A stretch of 64,000 nucleotides of DNA from Zantedeschia hybrid cultivar (Eukaryota; Streptophyta; Magnoliopsida; Alismatales; Araceae), in the NCBI GenBank assembly GCA_030544215.1, contig JARZZO010000013.1, positions 46,581,196 through 46,645,195 on the forward strand. The letters are read 5' to 3'. Of this stretch, positions 45,101 to 52,944 are shown piece by piece (the stretch's first letter is position 1; every line of letters begins with the position of its first letter). The translations under genes were made by a program, and so were the position numbers. A model generated the notes under the pieces. The model did no database searches, had not been told where the DNA came from, and was given only the letters and a program-made list of their open reading frames with translations.

Positions 45101-46747
45101 CGTCTAAGTTAACTCTATATATCTTGTTTCTTTAGTAAGTGGTCTCTCTATAACACACATTCTCTTTATCTTTCATTTCTAAAGTTTTATCCCTCTTGCT
45201 CTTTTTTTTTCTCTCTCTTAAATACATTAGTATTATCGGTTCTCAACAGTAAATAAAATAAAAAGTTCACTATTGTAATTCGGAATAAAATTGCGAAATG
45301 TGCACCACTCTTTTATTTTTTGTTGATGATTATCTGATTTTGCATACAACCAATAATAAGGGTCCTCCAACCGTTTACATTTATTGAAATTTTTATGTCA
45401 ATGAGAATGTGGTGTTAACGCCAAAGGGAGTATGAATTTTTGTCATTGACAAAAAAAATAGTATATGTACACGGTTGAAGGACCCATATTGTCGTTTGTA
45501 TTTAGATATAAGAGAAGGGAAACAAAAAGAGCAAGAAAGAAAAAATTTTAGAGAGATAGGGATGTGAGAGAGAGAGAGTGTGTTATGGAAAGTCAACTTA
45601 CTAAACAAAGCACCTTGAAACATATCTAGGTGGTACCGTCAACTCCCCCCCCCCTTCACACACACACACACAATAAAAAAAAAAAAACAAAGCACCTTGA
45701 AGAATCCATCCAATCATTGTAGAGTAGAGTGCCACTGCACAAGGCCAACTTAGAGTGCTTAGAGATAGGGAAGAGAGTTTAAAGTTTAAACTATAGAGAG
45801 AAAAAGCTTATAGAGAGAATGAGAGAGAGAGATAATGAGAGTGATAGAAACTTAAAAATAGAATGCAAAAATTAGAATAGAAAGAAGATATACTTTTAGA
45901 GAGAGTTGGAAAGGGAGTAAAGAGGGAGAATTTATAAGAATAGAGAGAGAGAGAGAGAGACAACGAGAGTGATAGAAACTTAAAAGTAGAATGTAAAATA
46001 TGAGAATAGAAAGAGGAGAATTTAGAAGTTAGATTGCTGGGGATGGGGAATGGGCTTGGGGGCTTATATAGACCCTCCAAGCCCCTGGCTAGCTGTGGGA
46101 ACGTTCCCAATGGCTAGTTTCAAACTAGCTGTTTGGCAACGGCTAGTTTGAAACTAGCCATTGTGACTGGATCGGCCGATCCGGTCAGATCTCGGCTGAT
46201 ACTAGTTTCGGGATAGAGGATCGGGGCATGGCATCGGATCGGTTTAGCCAAAATCCGATCGGCCGATCCGTGCTGATCCGGCACACCATGGTTTTCGCTA
46301 ATCATATCTTCACCAAGGAGCTAACAAAAACCTTTGCTTAGTCGAGTCATGCATGAATATGTCAATAGTTTTGCATGGCATTTGGCACAAAAAAAAAGAA
46401 TGGGAATAGTGTGTGTTCTCATTTAGGATATGTTCTTGCCTGGTTTTACCATTCAATTAGGCATGGTGGCTCATGATTTACTGTGGTATAATAGCATACA
46501 GAAACTGCAAAAGCTATTTTAAACATTTTGAATAATTATTTTCTTATATCTACATGGTTGCAGATGCTTTAGATTTTGTTTCTTAAACACAGTATGTATA
46601 ACAGCCATTGTTATTTACATCGGTGAGTTGCCTTGCATGTATTCTGAATTCTGTGGATAATTTTTTACACTGACATTATTCTAGGCTGCATCATACAAGA
46701 TGAAGAATGAAAGCTTGGAAGTCTGGTTTGGCAAATTAGTGTTGGAG
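20957..46747 (+). CDS. WASHC5: Strumpellin homologue (WASH complex subunit 5), N-terminal part, exons 1-7
   Basis: Seven exons join in frame to about 489 codons; the family is normally about 1,150-1,200 residues, so roughly the N-terminal 40% is here and the gene continues beyond the window. Strumpellin is a core scaffold subunit of the WASH complex, which activates Arp2/3-driven actin branching on endosomes. Recognition is by order and spacing of motifs shared with animal strumpellin: FDLRYLDGPDDFESRI, NEYGRQLLTEAL, VRDDDLYSHLRHYPDPQHR, MREIVDRFFRDCW, TCNVLMHWLFLHKS, the DCMKEISHFFSGS region and ESLEVWFGKL. Introns: 261, 18,971, 2,756, 144, 69 and 2,123 bp, then one of more than 17 kb. After exon 2 every junction falls between codons. 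All splice sites are GT-AG except the intron 1 donor (GC). No in-frame stop is seen in the joined exons. Confidence 0.9.
21382..21556 (+). CDS. WASHC5: Strumpellin exon 2
   Basis: The acceptor TTGTTTGCAG is followed by A, completing the split Arg codon. The exon encodes YLDGPDDFESRI through KELFKYLSDLQ and ends at CAG|GTTAAT in phase 0. It corresponds to the animal segment FKGPELWESKLD...YLDDLN. Confidence 0.9.
21557..22008 (+). other. Intron 2, segment upstream of the LINE insertion
   Basis: Ordinary AT-rich intron sequence. Its last 14 bases (21995-22008, TGATGGTCCAAGCA) are the left target-site duplication of the LINE. Confidence 0.75.
22231..22480 (+). repeat. 5' LTR of the copia element
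   Basis: Begins TGTAGTAAT, ends TTTCTACA, contains a GAGAGAGAG run and a TTTTTATATATT motif; the primer site abuts it directly. Confidence 0.85.
22481..22492 (+). promoter_or_regulatory. Copia primer-binding site (initiator tRNA-Met)
   Basis: TGGTATCAGAGC directly follows the LTR, the standard plant copia primer site. Confidence 0.85.
23085..23957 (+). pseudogene. Copia gag, broken
   Basis: The frame from 23085 (MSEVTTNEASS) runs 131 codons with LNDSNYLDWTAAIKTFI, FSSVTDGQLKYIV and TAREMWLILEEMY, the copia gag pattern. It stops at 23,480. A shifted continuation includes KFLHGLNSEYQGLRSQIL and, at 23715-23957, the zinc knuckle CSHCGRSNHSVEFY, in which the last Cys of the C-C-H-C set is replaced. 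No functional gag remains. Confidence 0.75.
24040..24480 (+). pseudogene. Copia protease remnant
   Basis: The stretch with DSLATDYMTG (about 24,187-24,216) matches the copia protease core, normally D-S-G-A-T-x-H. The catalytic-loop Gly and the following His are replaced and several stops are present. TSTTPSGTF-type linker sequence precedes it. Confidence 0.6.
24508..24660. mobile_element. Palindromic ACCGGTACC hAT-like MITE, copy 1
   Basis: 153 bp between perfect 8-bp direct repeats CTACCAGC (24500-24507 and 24661-24668). Ends are CAAGGATGGCAGTACCGG and the complement of CCGGTACTGCCATCCATG. Almost everything inside is built of ACCGGT and GGTACC, each its own complement. It is inserted in the copia protease/integrase spacer. 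Confidence 0.85.
24887..25609 (+). pseudogene. Copia integrase, broken
   Basis: HYDVWGPASVPSIDGHCYFTTFIVD carries the first catalytic Asp (usually DVWGP), VFRSDNAKEY the second, and NGIAERKNRHILETTR the Glu region. The tail has FGCLRFIHD, GIYFGYSPTQKGYRC and VVQDVTFFES, the copia integrase C-terminus. Stops at about 25,169 and 25,333 and frameshifts break it. Confidence 0.8.
26102..26840 (+). pseudogene. Copia reverse transcriptase, broken
   Basis: It carries KAMEEEMNALKRNNTWVIVD, WVYTTKFRADGSVERFKARLV, DYEETFAPVAK and QLDVKNAFLNGEL. The catalytic YVDDM is at 26645-26659, and FEIKDLGQLRYILGIEV closes the domain. Stops at about 26,390, 26,460 and 26,518 interrupt it. Placement after integrase is diagnostic of copia. 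Confidence 0.85.
26983..27615 (+). pseudogene. Copia RNase H, broken
   Basis: GYTDADWAGSQDDR marks the copia RNase H start, and DNKAAINIANNP, HDKTKHIEI and QLADVFTKGL its end. The frame is broken between 27,187 and 27,286. A short direct duplication (AACATTGCAAATAATCC at 27,356 and 27,380) adds seven or eight residues in frame at INIANNP. Confidence 0.8.
27601..27851 (+). repeat. 3' LTR of the copia element
   Basis: 251 bp, begins TGTAGTAAT directly after the purine tract GAGGGGGAG and ends TTTCGACA. The LINE sequence resumes immediately after the target duplication. Confidence 0.85.
27857..29518 (+). pseudogene. LINE A ORF1 (degenerate, downstream part)
   Basis: Frames at 27904-28209 (a Lys/Glu-rich stretch, then EIISNLCMEAPWFHAF), about 28,320-28,455 and 28,922-29,518 are pieces of the L1 ORF1 nucleic-acid-binding protein. 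The middle piece reads IPWILWGFEVFKTVCHPFG then RVDRSTV..LEYARALVDV, the motif order of plant L1 ORF1 (DUF4283-type) proteins. The last piece is a basic, Gln/Glu/Lys-rich C-terminal tail ending at the ORF2 start. Frameshifts and stops separate them. The upstream end lies before the copia insertion. Confidence 0.6.
29512..33320 (+). pseudogene. LINE A ORF2 (endonuclease / reverse transcriptase), broken
   Basis: It starts MLVLSWNIRGLNG with CLQETK, the apurinic endonuclease-type N-terminus. One in-frame TGA (29746-29748) interrupts it, then the same frame stays open to 32,070. GVYGPH, GDFNQVRG and the YTWSNGRRNPSMSKLDRVFV block complete the endonuclease. The RT runs from about 31,020 with RPISLLNRSYKIITRIL, KLDFNKAYDRVHW, GLRQGDPLSPLLF and the catalytic FADD (31768-31779). 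A +1 shift near 32,030 moves the frame to 32027-32380, and a further broken part precedes the zinc-binding RVT tail (32836-33321, CSFCGSSNEDVDHLFVHC). A 199-bp MITE at 30,159 lies in the endonuclease part without closing the frame. Not functional. Confidence 0.85.
30159..30357. mobile_element. Palindromic ACCGGTACC hAT-like MITE, copy 2
   Basis: 199 bp between perfect 8-bp direct repeats CATGTGAT (30151-30158 and 30358-30365), same ends as copy 1 (CAAGGATGGCAG / CTGCCATCCATG). Insert plus TSD is 207 bp, divisible by three, and it has no stop in the host frame. The LINE A ORF2 frame therefore reads straight through it as a Tyr/Arg/Val/Pro/Gly/Thr-rich stretch. Confidence 0.9.
33496..35558 (+). 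other. Intron 2 sequence between two LINEs, with a possible LINE ORF1 scrap
   Basis: No gene. Most is ordinary intron. Around 34,880-35,190 a less AT-rich stretch contains WKLFVNKDQCIRCLDKGH, a zinc-knuckle-like C-x2-C-x4-H motif as in L1 ORF1 proteins, suggesting an old fragment in plus orientation. A G-run lies at 34,833-34,847. Confidence 0.45.
35559..39590 (-). mobile_element. L1-type LINE (LINE C) in intron 2, minus strand, 5'-truncated
   Basis: The tail is a T-run at 35563-35572, preceded in RNA sense by the stem-loop GTGACTTTATGTCAC. The minus strand then carries, from high to low coordinate, the end of ORF1 (about 39,580-39,470), endonuclease, RT and the zinc-binding tail, i.e. all of ORF2. 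Stops and shifts occur throughout. The 5' end is taken at about 39,590, where similarity to the ORF1 end of LINE E fades. I could not find matching target duplications. Confidence 0.8.
35848..39462 (-). pseudogene. LINE C ORF2 (endonuclease / reverse transcriptase), broken
   Basis: Endonuclease: MNFLTWNIRGLNG, CIQETKM, TSVYGPH, GDFNCVRFPWER and RKFTWSN, at 39,462-38,750 in two frames. Linker and RT start at 38,361 with KSPGPDGFSLGLYQIFW, ISLLNGCYKIITKILANRL, NQSAFLEGRFILDN and KLDFEKAFDTVN. The FADD motif is at 37362-37351. Later RT and thumb: FPIKYLGLPLSCG (37,227-36,925) and LLAKWLWRLGEDEDHLW (36,840-36,442). The zinc-binding tail lies at 36,270-35,848 (CVFCGLFNEDQNHLFCHC, then LWSIWLERNNRRFNHEFRNPS). 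Its tail closely resembles the plus-strand fragment at 58,850. Confidence 0.85.
39591..40527 (+). other. Intron 2, downstream end
   Basis: AT-rich intron sequence without recognised elements, ending in the acceptor ATTGGCCAG before exon 3. Confidence 0.6.
40528..41187 (+). CDS. WASHC5: Strumpellin exon 3
   Basis: 220 codons, open throughout, from DGLCVQDKLDKILENEYG to VRDRIQLSCTK, with acceptor CAG and donor AAG|GTCAGT. Conserved blocks: GRQLLTEALTFFGCLLLLMEH, LREKLLIAHLRF, DAVICRVRDDDLYSHL, HRTVALSAQAGCLYVLLLY, MREIVDRFFRDCWVCPIFLY and AYKEARTALSSY. These align in order with animal strumpellin (for example MREIVDKYFPDNWV). It is the largest exon in the window and the strongest evidence for the gene's identity. 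Confidence 0.93.
41188..43943 (+). other. Intron 3 with a LINE insertion flanked by a local duplication
   Basis: Intron sequence except for the LINE fragment at 42,003-43,189. About 110-120 bp on each side (41,880-41,997 and 43,206-43,322) are related, sharing GTATCTGTAA.AAGAA and TTGTTGTGC.CATAATC, which suggests an older local direct duplication. Confidence 0.6.
42003..43189 (-). mobile_element. 5'-truncated LINE fragment (LINE H) in intron 3, minus strand
   Basis: 1.19 kb with its poly(A) as a T-run at 42003-42014. It is flanked by GCATTAGTGACAG (41990-42002) and GCATAGTGACAG (43190-43201), a near-perfect target duplication. Minus-strand frames 43,103-42,783 (GSKITVGDGSSILFLSDVW) and 42,786-42,330 (CVWRWDAKEVFSVKMAYSLL, then VLLWRAFVNRLHTCDRL) are the late ORF2 and zinc-binding part of a plant L1. 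Stem-loop GTGGTACTAGCCAC precedes the poly(A), as in LINE D. Confidence 0.8.
43944..44087 (+). CDS. WASHC5: Strumpellin exon 4
   Basis: 48 codons, VKELLSELDLVVSDGVLTKN to WLFLHKS, between acceptor TACTGCAG and donor TCA|GTTAGT. It corresponds to the animal segment with FLKEGYLREEMVLDNI and CNVAIRWLMLH. Confidence 0.88.
44232..44366 (+). CDS. WASHC5: Strumpellin exon 5
   Basis: 45 codons, SIDKKLRDTITSILAAHQIG to FLKVLFIK, acceptor TTTTGCAG, donor AAG|GTTCTT. The LLLVLLRTSQ segment parallels LFQLLLDTAQFEF of animal strumpellin. The following intron is only 69 bp. Confidence 0.87.
44436..44561 (+). CDS. WASHC5: Strumpellin exon 6
   Basis: 42 codons, LEFEMKRLYLEILEGRDILW to SHFFSGSW, acceptor TATTTCAG, donor TGG|GTAGG. 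SHFFSGS parallels ADVFSGV of the animal protein. Confidence 0.85.
44562..46684 (+). other. Intron 6
   Basis: Intron with a hAT-like element at about 44,905-46,290. AT-rich sequence flanks it and the acceptor is TTATTCTAG. Confidence 0.7.
44905..46290. mobile_element. Non-autonomous hAT-like element with GATCGG-rich ends (approximate)
   Basis: Both edges are rich in GATCGG/CCGATC in roughly inverted order: ATCGGGCACGGGTCGGCCCG near 44,930, and the complement of the right edge reads ATCAGCACGGATCGGCCG. GGCTAGTTTCAAACTAGC motifs at 46,110-46,160 form internal palindromes like those found near the ends of plant hAT elements. The interior is AT-rich with GA and CA microsatellites and no transposase frame. 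Exact borders and TSD were not fixed. Confidence 0.45.
46685..46747 (+). CDS. WASHC5: Strumpellin exon 7 (last exon in the window)
   Basis: 21 codons, AASYKMKNESLEVWFGKLVLE, acceptor CTAG, donor GAG|GTCTGT. ESLEVWFGKL parallels ENLQAWFREI of animal strumpellin. The next expected segment (a conserved LDY/LNY..STA-type block) was not found up to 64,000, so the following intron exceeds 17 kb or the gene is broken here. Confidence 0.78.
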
Positions 46748-47160
46748 GTCTGTATCACATTTCATGGATTCATTGGTATCTCGTTTAATATGTTCAGTTT
46801 CTTTTCAAATATATAGGTAAATTTAATTTTATTTATTTCTATAACTGTGTCTTTTATCTGGTTGTGTTAATTATCACTTCAATTCGAAATTAACATACAT
46901 TAGATCTAAGATATACTGAATTTCAATCTTGTCAAGACTATTCTGTGTTTTTATTTGGAAGGGGTACTCTTTATCAAAATTGAAGAACATACGCCCGTTG
47001 ACATTGCAGTTTATAGTTTTCTAATTAATGGGATTTTTGCAAATATGTCCTACTTAAGAGTTGATTAACAGAATTGCTGGGCTTTTTTTCATATTGTTTT
47101 TAATAATCTCCTTAATTGAAATAGTGTGAAAAATACCTCTGTAGCTAACCTCTATTCAAT
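46748..47160 (+). other. Intron 7, proximal segment
   Basis: AT-rich intron sequence; nothing recognised. Confidence 0.5.
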
Positions 47161-47396
47161 ATATGACAAGGAAGGCTATATTGGATCGTGGCATCAAGGT
47201 TTGCCATCTCAGTTGGCCTTGTCTTGTTGTTTTGGGGGGGGGGTTGGAGAGAAGAGATCTTAAAGAGTTCTTGATAAAATCTCATGAGATTGGGACATAT
47301 ATGTATGATAACAACACGTGTATGTTTGTATGTCTGTATATGTGTATGTTTGCGTGTGCGGGAGCACGCCCGTGCGTGTGCGTGTGTGTATGTGTG

Positions 47397-48075
47397 CAAA
47401 TATGTCCTACTTATCCCACTTCTTCTCATTACTCTTCTTCCTTCTTCCATTTCCCTCTTATTCTTGATCTTGCAAATATGTCCTACTTATCCCACTTCTT
47501 CTCATTACTCTTCTTCCTTCTTCCATTTCCCTCTTATTCTTGATCTTGGTAGTTATTTCATCTCGGGACCCTTGCAAAGACAGACTCTCGACAGACTTCG
47601 ATATTGGCAGGGATGGCAAATGATTATTATGATGAATATTCCTTCCTCAACTATCAAGTTTAATATTTGGACAAAAATTGCTTCTCATTACTATTCTTCC
47701 ATTTCCCTCTTATTCTTGATCTTGGTAGTTATTTCATCTCGGGACCCTTGCAGAGGTAGACTCTCGACAGACTTTGATATTGGCAGGGATGGCAAATGAT
47801 TATTATGATGAATATTCCTTCCTCAACTATCAAGTTCAATATTTGGACAAAAAATTTGTGTGGGTGTGTGTGTGTGAGTCTTGCAAATATGTCCTCTTAT
47901 CCCACTTCTCTCATGCCTCTTCTTCCATTTCCCTCTTATTATTGATCTTGGTAGTTATTTCATCTCGGGACCCTTGCAGAGACAAACTCTCGACAGACTT
48001 TGATATTGGCAGGGATGGCAAATGATTATTATGACGAATATTCCTTCTCAACTATCAAGTTTAATATTTTAATAA
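47397..48075. repeat. Local direct repeats, two nested units
   Basis: A unit containing GTTATTTCATCTCGGGACCC, CTCTCGACAGACTT, GATATTGGCAGGGATGGCAA and TCCTTCCTCAACTATCAAG starts near 47,552, 47,728 and 47,954. A CT-rich sub-unit (GCAAATATGTCCTACTTATC to CTTATTCTTGATCTTG) occurs twice head to tail at 47,397-47,548 and again, shortened, before the later units. The spacing of 176 and 226 bp shows internal loss or gain. Frames across it are repeat translations. Confidence 0.85.
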
Positions 48076-48429
48076 AAATACCCCTACGATGAGGAGTACT
48101 TTTGACTAGTGCACTGTGCATACGGGAGAATAACAGAGATAGAGAGATGGGCAGGATGAGAGAGAAGTAGAGTTTTGGGAAGATAGATACATATATTTTT
48201 GTCTTTTTCTAATTCTGGTTAAAAGCTAACAAGAGTTAGATAGATTAGATATTTTAATGGAATGCTGATGGACGGTGATGACAGGGATATTTTTGCAAGT
48301 ATTTCAATGTAATAAGGTTATTAGAGACAATATGAACATAAGACCGACAATTTCGAGAATCAATTAGGGTATATTTCTAAGAATCCCTTAATTTTATTCA
48401 GGGCTACAAAGGAACCAATGCACTCGACG

Positions 48430-49350
48430 AACAGCTCGGAAGACTACTCTATAATGGCTTGACTTGGCTCATTTATTAAGCTAAATGAACAAGTTTTAAC
48501 AAAAATTTAAGGTTGAATCATAAATGAGCGGAACATGAACACATGAGCTTGACGCAATTATGTTCACGAAAAAACTTGTTTAGGTATCCATTAGAGGCTC
48601 ATTTATGTAGTCACTAAGAACTTGTTTAGGTACTCATTAGAGGCTTATTTATGTAGTCACTAAGAACTTGTTCTCATTAGAGGCTCATTTATGTAGTCAC
48701 TAAGAACTTGTTTAAGTACTCATTGAGAGCTCATTTCATTACTTTTTTAATTGCTCTATTCATTAGTACTCATTGAGAGCTTGTTTAAGTGTTTGTTTAT
48801 TTACCCTATTCATGGGTAGAGATAATTATTAAGATATTTAATATTTTATAGATTTTTTATTGAATAATTCAATATTATAAGATGTCATTAAAAAAAAGAG
48901 GGTTAATGTTACAAAATACATTGCGAGGGTTAACCTAAAAGAGGATGGGAAGGATGATGTGTTGTTCATGGGGTTTGTTGGGAGCGGCAGATGGAGTGTC
49001 GCAGGATGATCCTACATAGGAAGATTTACCAAGTGGGTGCCAAGATAGACTGTTAAAAGGTCCAGGCTTCGATAGTTTTGCTGCTGAGCATAGACACCGG
49101 TTATGGCAATCGAACTTGAATGAAGTCTTGGTTAAACCCCTTACTGGGTTAGTGCCCATTGTTCCATCTACTTATTAGTTTTAAATTTTTGAATTTGAAC
49201 ATTTATATTTGTAGGCCAAGTTTGGTTTCGAGCTCGTGAGTTGAGTTCAAGCTCGATGAATTCTTAAACAAGCTGAGTTTGAACAATAAGTTTAGAAACT
49301 CAATCGAGTTTGAGCTGAATTCAATCTCAGTGTAAAGTGGTCGAGCCGAC
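48430..49350. other. Non-coding repeats: GCTCG-rich MITE arms and a short tandem repeat
   Basis: A ~60-bp unit (CATTAGAGGCTCATTTATG, TAGTCACTAAGAACTTG) is repeated three times at about 48,570-48,720. Arms rich in GAGCTTG/CTCGAG-like sequence at 48,440-48,560 and 49,200-49,340 look like an eroded MITE. Between them, 48,930-49,190 is less AT-rich with no recognised content. Confidence 0.5.
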
Positions 49351-49354
49351 TCCT

Positions 49355-49880
49355 ATGTAGTCAGAGGCGAGAGGCAAGAGGCGATCGAGGTGATCAGGAG
49401 CTCACCTTAGCCTCAAATGCCTAGGCGATCTCCTAGGCATTTGAGGTGATGTGTTCTCTCATAAATCACTATGAAGGAAAAAATGACAATACAAAGAAAA
49501 TAAAAGAAAACATCCAAGATAATCATACTATAAGGCTATGAGAAGCACTAATCATGTCCAACATGTAATGTCCCAAGACCATCTACTATTCATATAAGTA
49601 GTGAATGGTCGTAGGAATCATAAAAAATAAGAACAAATGTGACATCATGTGAGAGAAAAATGGTGGTATTAGACATTGTTAAAAGAGTCATTAGCCACTT
49701 TGGAATGATTATTAATAAGAAAAATAGTACCACATAATTAAAAAGAAACAAACATATGGCATAGATATCATAGGCAAGTCCTAGGTGAGTGAGGCGAACA
49801 TAAGACGAGGCAAGGCGTTTTGGCTCACCTCAACCTACTTCATTGCCTATACGAGCGATGCGATCACCTTTGATAACATA
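49355..49880. mobile_element. MITE with GGCGA-rich ends
   Basis: Imperfect inverted ends: TATGTAGTCAGAGGCGAGAG on the left, and the complement of the right reads TATGTTATCAAAGGTGATCGC. Subterminal repeats are GGCGAT/CCTAGG. The style resembles the fold-back element at 57,049 (TTGTCAAGGCG ends). No coding sequence. Confidence 0.5.
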
Positions 49881-49886
49881 AGCCTC

Positions 49887-50467
49887 GTCCGGGCTGCGTG
49901 AGTTTTTCAAGCAAGTATGGTCCCCTAAGAGCCACTTAAAGGTGAAGGAGCTATTCTGGAGGGTCTCTCTGTGCAGGCTACTCACCAGGGATAGACTAGC
50001 TTGCTATGTTGTTCACTATGTGGAGAAGAGGAGGAATCTATTGATCACTTGTTTGTGAGTTGCCCCTTTGCTCAAGAGGTGTGCGTGCTCTTCTTTGGCA
50101 AGCTTCATGTCCAGCATGGACCCTTGGCATAAGCGAAGACAGTGGAGCAGCTTCTTTACAAGTGGGACAATCACCTTATGACCAAGGTAGATGCTCTTCT
50201 TTGGCGGCTAATTTTACATGCAATCATGTGGGCCATAGAACAAGAGGATTTTCAAGGATGAAGCTTTGGTTCTGGACATAATTGTATGTTTTGTTTGTCA
50301 TAGAGTGAGGAAGTTGGCGATTGCTTTTTGTAATGTGAATGTCAATAATTCACACTTTTTCCCTTTCTTGGGGGGTTGATTGTTGGCTGCACCACTTTGG
50401 TGCCTTTTGTATAGAGGAAATTTATGATGGTTCTTATTCCTTACTCTTGTACATTCTCCTTCTTATT
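49887..50467 (+). pseudogene. LINE 3' remnant (zinc-binding tail of ORF2), plus strand
   Basis: SPKSHLKVKELFWRVSLCRLL in one frame and CCSLCGEEEESIDHLFVSCPF in the next are the zinc-binding RVT tail of a plant L1 ORF2, close to the tail of LINE D. A frameshift separates them and the 5' part is missing. Confidence 0.7.
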
Positions 50468-50545
50468 TTTAGAAGGTGACCAAAAAAATACGGTCACAAT
50501 TCATTGAAATGCAAGGAAAGAACAAAAGGAGAATAACAACACCCC
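50468..50545 (-). mobile_element. Very short LINE 3'-tail fragment, minus strand
   Basis: In RNA sense it ends GTGACCGTATTTTTTTGGTCAC then an A-rich tail, the same 3' stem-loop class as LINEs C, E, F and G. Only about 80 bp remain, tail to tail with the plus-strand remnant before it. Confidence 0.55.
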
Positions 50546-50771
50546 CCCCCGGCGGCTTGCCTCAACTTGTTTACACCCCTGTTTTTATTTAGCTAATCCT
50601 TAAAGATGTGTGCTTCTTGCAGACTATCCTGTTTGTATTTCCTGAAATAGAGAGCTTGACTTCGAACTATGGAAGACTTATTTCCAATCATAGTATAATA
50701 TGTTCTAATTGCAAGCTGTGGAAAATGATGTGTATTATCTTAAGATCTCCTAGAACATCAAAATCTTCTTT

Positions 50772-52930
50772 TTGTATTGCTACATATATTTTCTCATGCC
50801 GCCCTTTTGTGTGTCGCCTGTCGTGAAGGGCGCGAAGGGGATGAGGCCAGAATCTAGGGAGGGGCTTGGTCTCTTTCGCCGGCAGGGGGACTTCTCCGGT
50901 GCTCAGCTATGTTACCAGTGCCTTCACCTGGGGCATCTCGCGAGGACCTATAGCTTTCCAATTAAGTGCAGAGCTTGCGGGGATTTAGGGCATGTTAGTC
51001 GAGACTGCCGTAGGGGACAAAGCTCCTTCGTTGAGGTGTTGGCTGGGGTCGAGGGATGCTTACGAAGGAGCTGCAAGGCGACCCAATGCCTCTCTCTACC
51101 TTCACCGGAGATCCTCATTGAGCGTCTGGCTCGCCTATGGAGGTGTGTCAAGATCAGGTCGTTGGTGGAACCCTTGTCCCCGGTACATGCACAACCCTCC
51201 TTAGAGACGGGGTGCAAGGTGCAGGGGACTAGGAAGTTTTGGATTTGTGTGACTGTTTGATGGGGTGGCATCATCAGAGCAAATGGCGTGTAAGGCGGTG
51301 GCACATGGTGTCTTGGCAGGACAGGGGAGGGCCATCTAGGTGGAGGATTGGTCCATGTGCTTTGGCACCTTTCCAGATCTCCGGTTGGCGAGGTTCAAGA
51401 TTAGGCTATCAGGAGTTCCGACTTTCCTCTGCGAATGCTGGGATCAAGTCGTTGCACTGTGAGGTGGGAGTATGGGAGTCGAGCAACTCGGCAGTACGGT
51501 GCATAAGGGGCATCCTCAGTGGGGAAGGGGTGATTAGAGCGTACAGTAGCGGGGATGTTCCGGAATGTCTTCTCCTCCCCGTTGAGAGCTAGGTCTTCCC
51601 CATTTTGTGAAGGTTTTAGGCGTGGCGGTGCCGGATGTTCACAGACAATTAGGGTTTTAGTACCCCTAGTGTAAGGTAGGGGACAGACAAATTAGGGGTG
51701 GGGGTCGTGGCAATCATCCGGAGGTACTTTTGAATTTCAAAAGTCCTGGGCTGGAGAAGGGTTTAGGTGGGCAGTCAGCCACTGAACCGGGTGGGTCTCT
51801 TGTCTCGAAACCTGCTGGCCTTCCCAGCCAGACCTAAGCCCAGTCCGATACCCATAACTTACCCACTTCTATGGTTCGTTCGGGCCCTAATGTATTACCC
51901 AACACTCGTCTCCTTTTGCCCGATAATGCCTGGTCCTCTGTGGGGGTATGGCTCCGGAGATTTCAGCGAGCATGAGCGGTTGGCCCGCCCCCTCCTGAGC
52001 TTGTTGACCTCCGGCGGGGAGGACTCTGTATAGGTGGGCAGCACCAGGCCTGGTTCTCAGCTTGTTCTTCGCTCGAGGGACCTGGCTTGAGTGCTCCGTC
52101 ACGCTCTTAGGTGGGGATGGAGGAGTTGACTGCCGCCTTGATATCGTCCAGTGCGGGGCCTATCCTGAGTGGCACACTATAGTGATGGAGCCGGAGTTGA
52201 TGCGGTGGGGATCCGGTGGCCTCCCATTAGGCACTGCAGAGGGTCTTTGCTTCCAGAGTCTTCTTGAAAGGCTGGCGCCTTTTCTAACCTCTGTCCCTCT
52301 ATCATATGATGGAGAGGGTGGTGGATAGGAGGCATACCCACTCACACAGCCCTCTGTGATGGAGACTCTCGGCTTGGGGGGGATGCTAGCTTTGAAGCCT
52401 CGGAGGCCTTCTCTTCACAAGATCGGGGGGCTGAGAAACCTCTAGAGGACCAAGTACAGAGTGCTACCGTGGATGAAGAGCGGGAGTTTGGTAGGAAGTT
52501 TGAGGTCCCGATGGCTACTTGTTCTGGGGCTTTAGATGGTTGGTATATGGAGTATGAGCACTAGGTGGGTGGGGGTCCTCAAGAGGTTATAGAGGTAGTC
52601 TTGGATGGCTTAGAGGGAGGCATGGATGGTCTTTGTGAGGAAGGGGCCTACAAGGAGTGAGATGCTTCATCCCTAGGGGACTGCTGGAAATCAGAGGTTA
52701 AGGAGATAATTGCTCAAGTGGAGAAAGTTGTGGAGTCTCAAGCAAGAGAGGTGGCTGATATTATGGAGTTTCCTTTGAAGGGATGGATAGAGAGATACAC
52801 TTCGTCTTCTTCAAGATTCGAAGAAGGTGGCAGTTGGGAGTTGCCAGGGGGTTGCGCAATGAAAAGATGGGTAAAAAAGATGGAGGGGGAGAGATGTGCC
52901 AGGAGGGGGGGAGGGAGGAGGTGGAGATAG
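50772..52930 (+). pseudogene. LINE D ORF1, broken
   Basis: The frame from 50,772 contains two zinc-knuckle motifs, CYQCLHLGHLARTY (last Cys lost) and CRACGDLGHVSRDC (complete C-x2-C-x4-H-x4-C), at about 50,910-51,012. This is the C-terminal nucleic-acid-binding part of plant L1 ORF1. Downstream the sequence is broken into Gly/Glu/Val-rich pieces in several frames up to the ORF2 start. Confidence 0.65.
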
Positions 52931-52944
52931 TCTTTTATCATCAA

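Noticed and set aside
50600..50760. Possible next strumpellin exon after a CTTCTTGCAG acceptor-like site
   Set aside because: The downstream frame (TILFVFPEIESL...) does not resemble the expected conserved segment and no good donor follows in frame.
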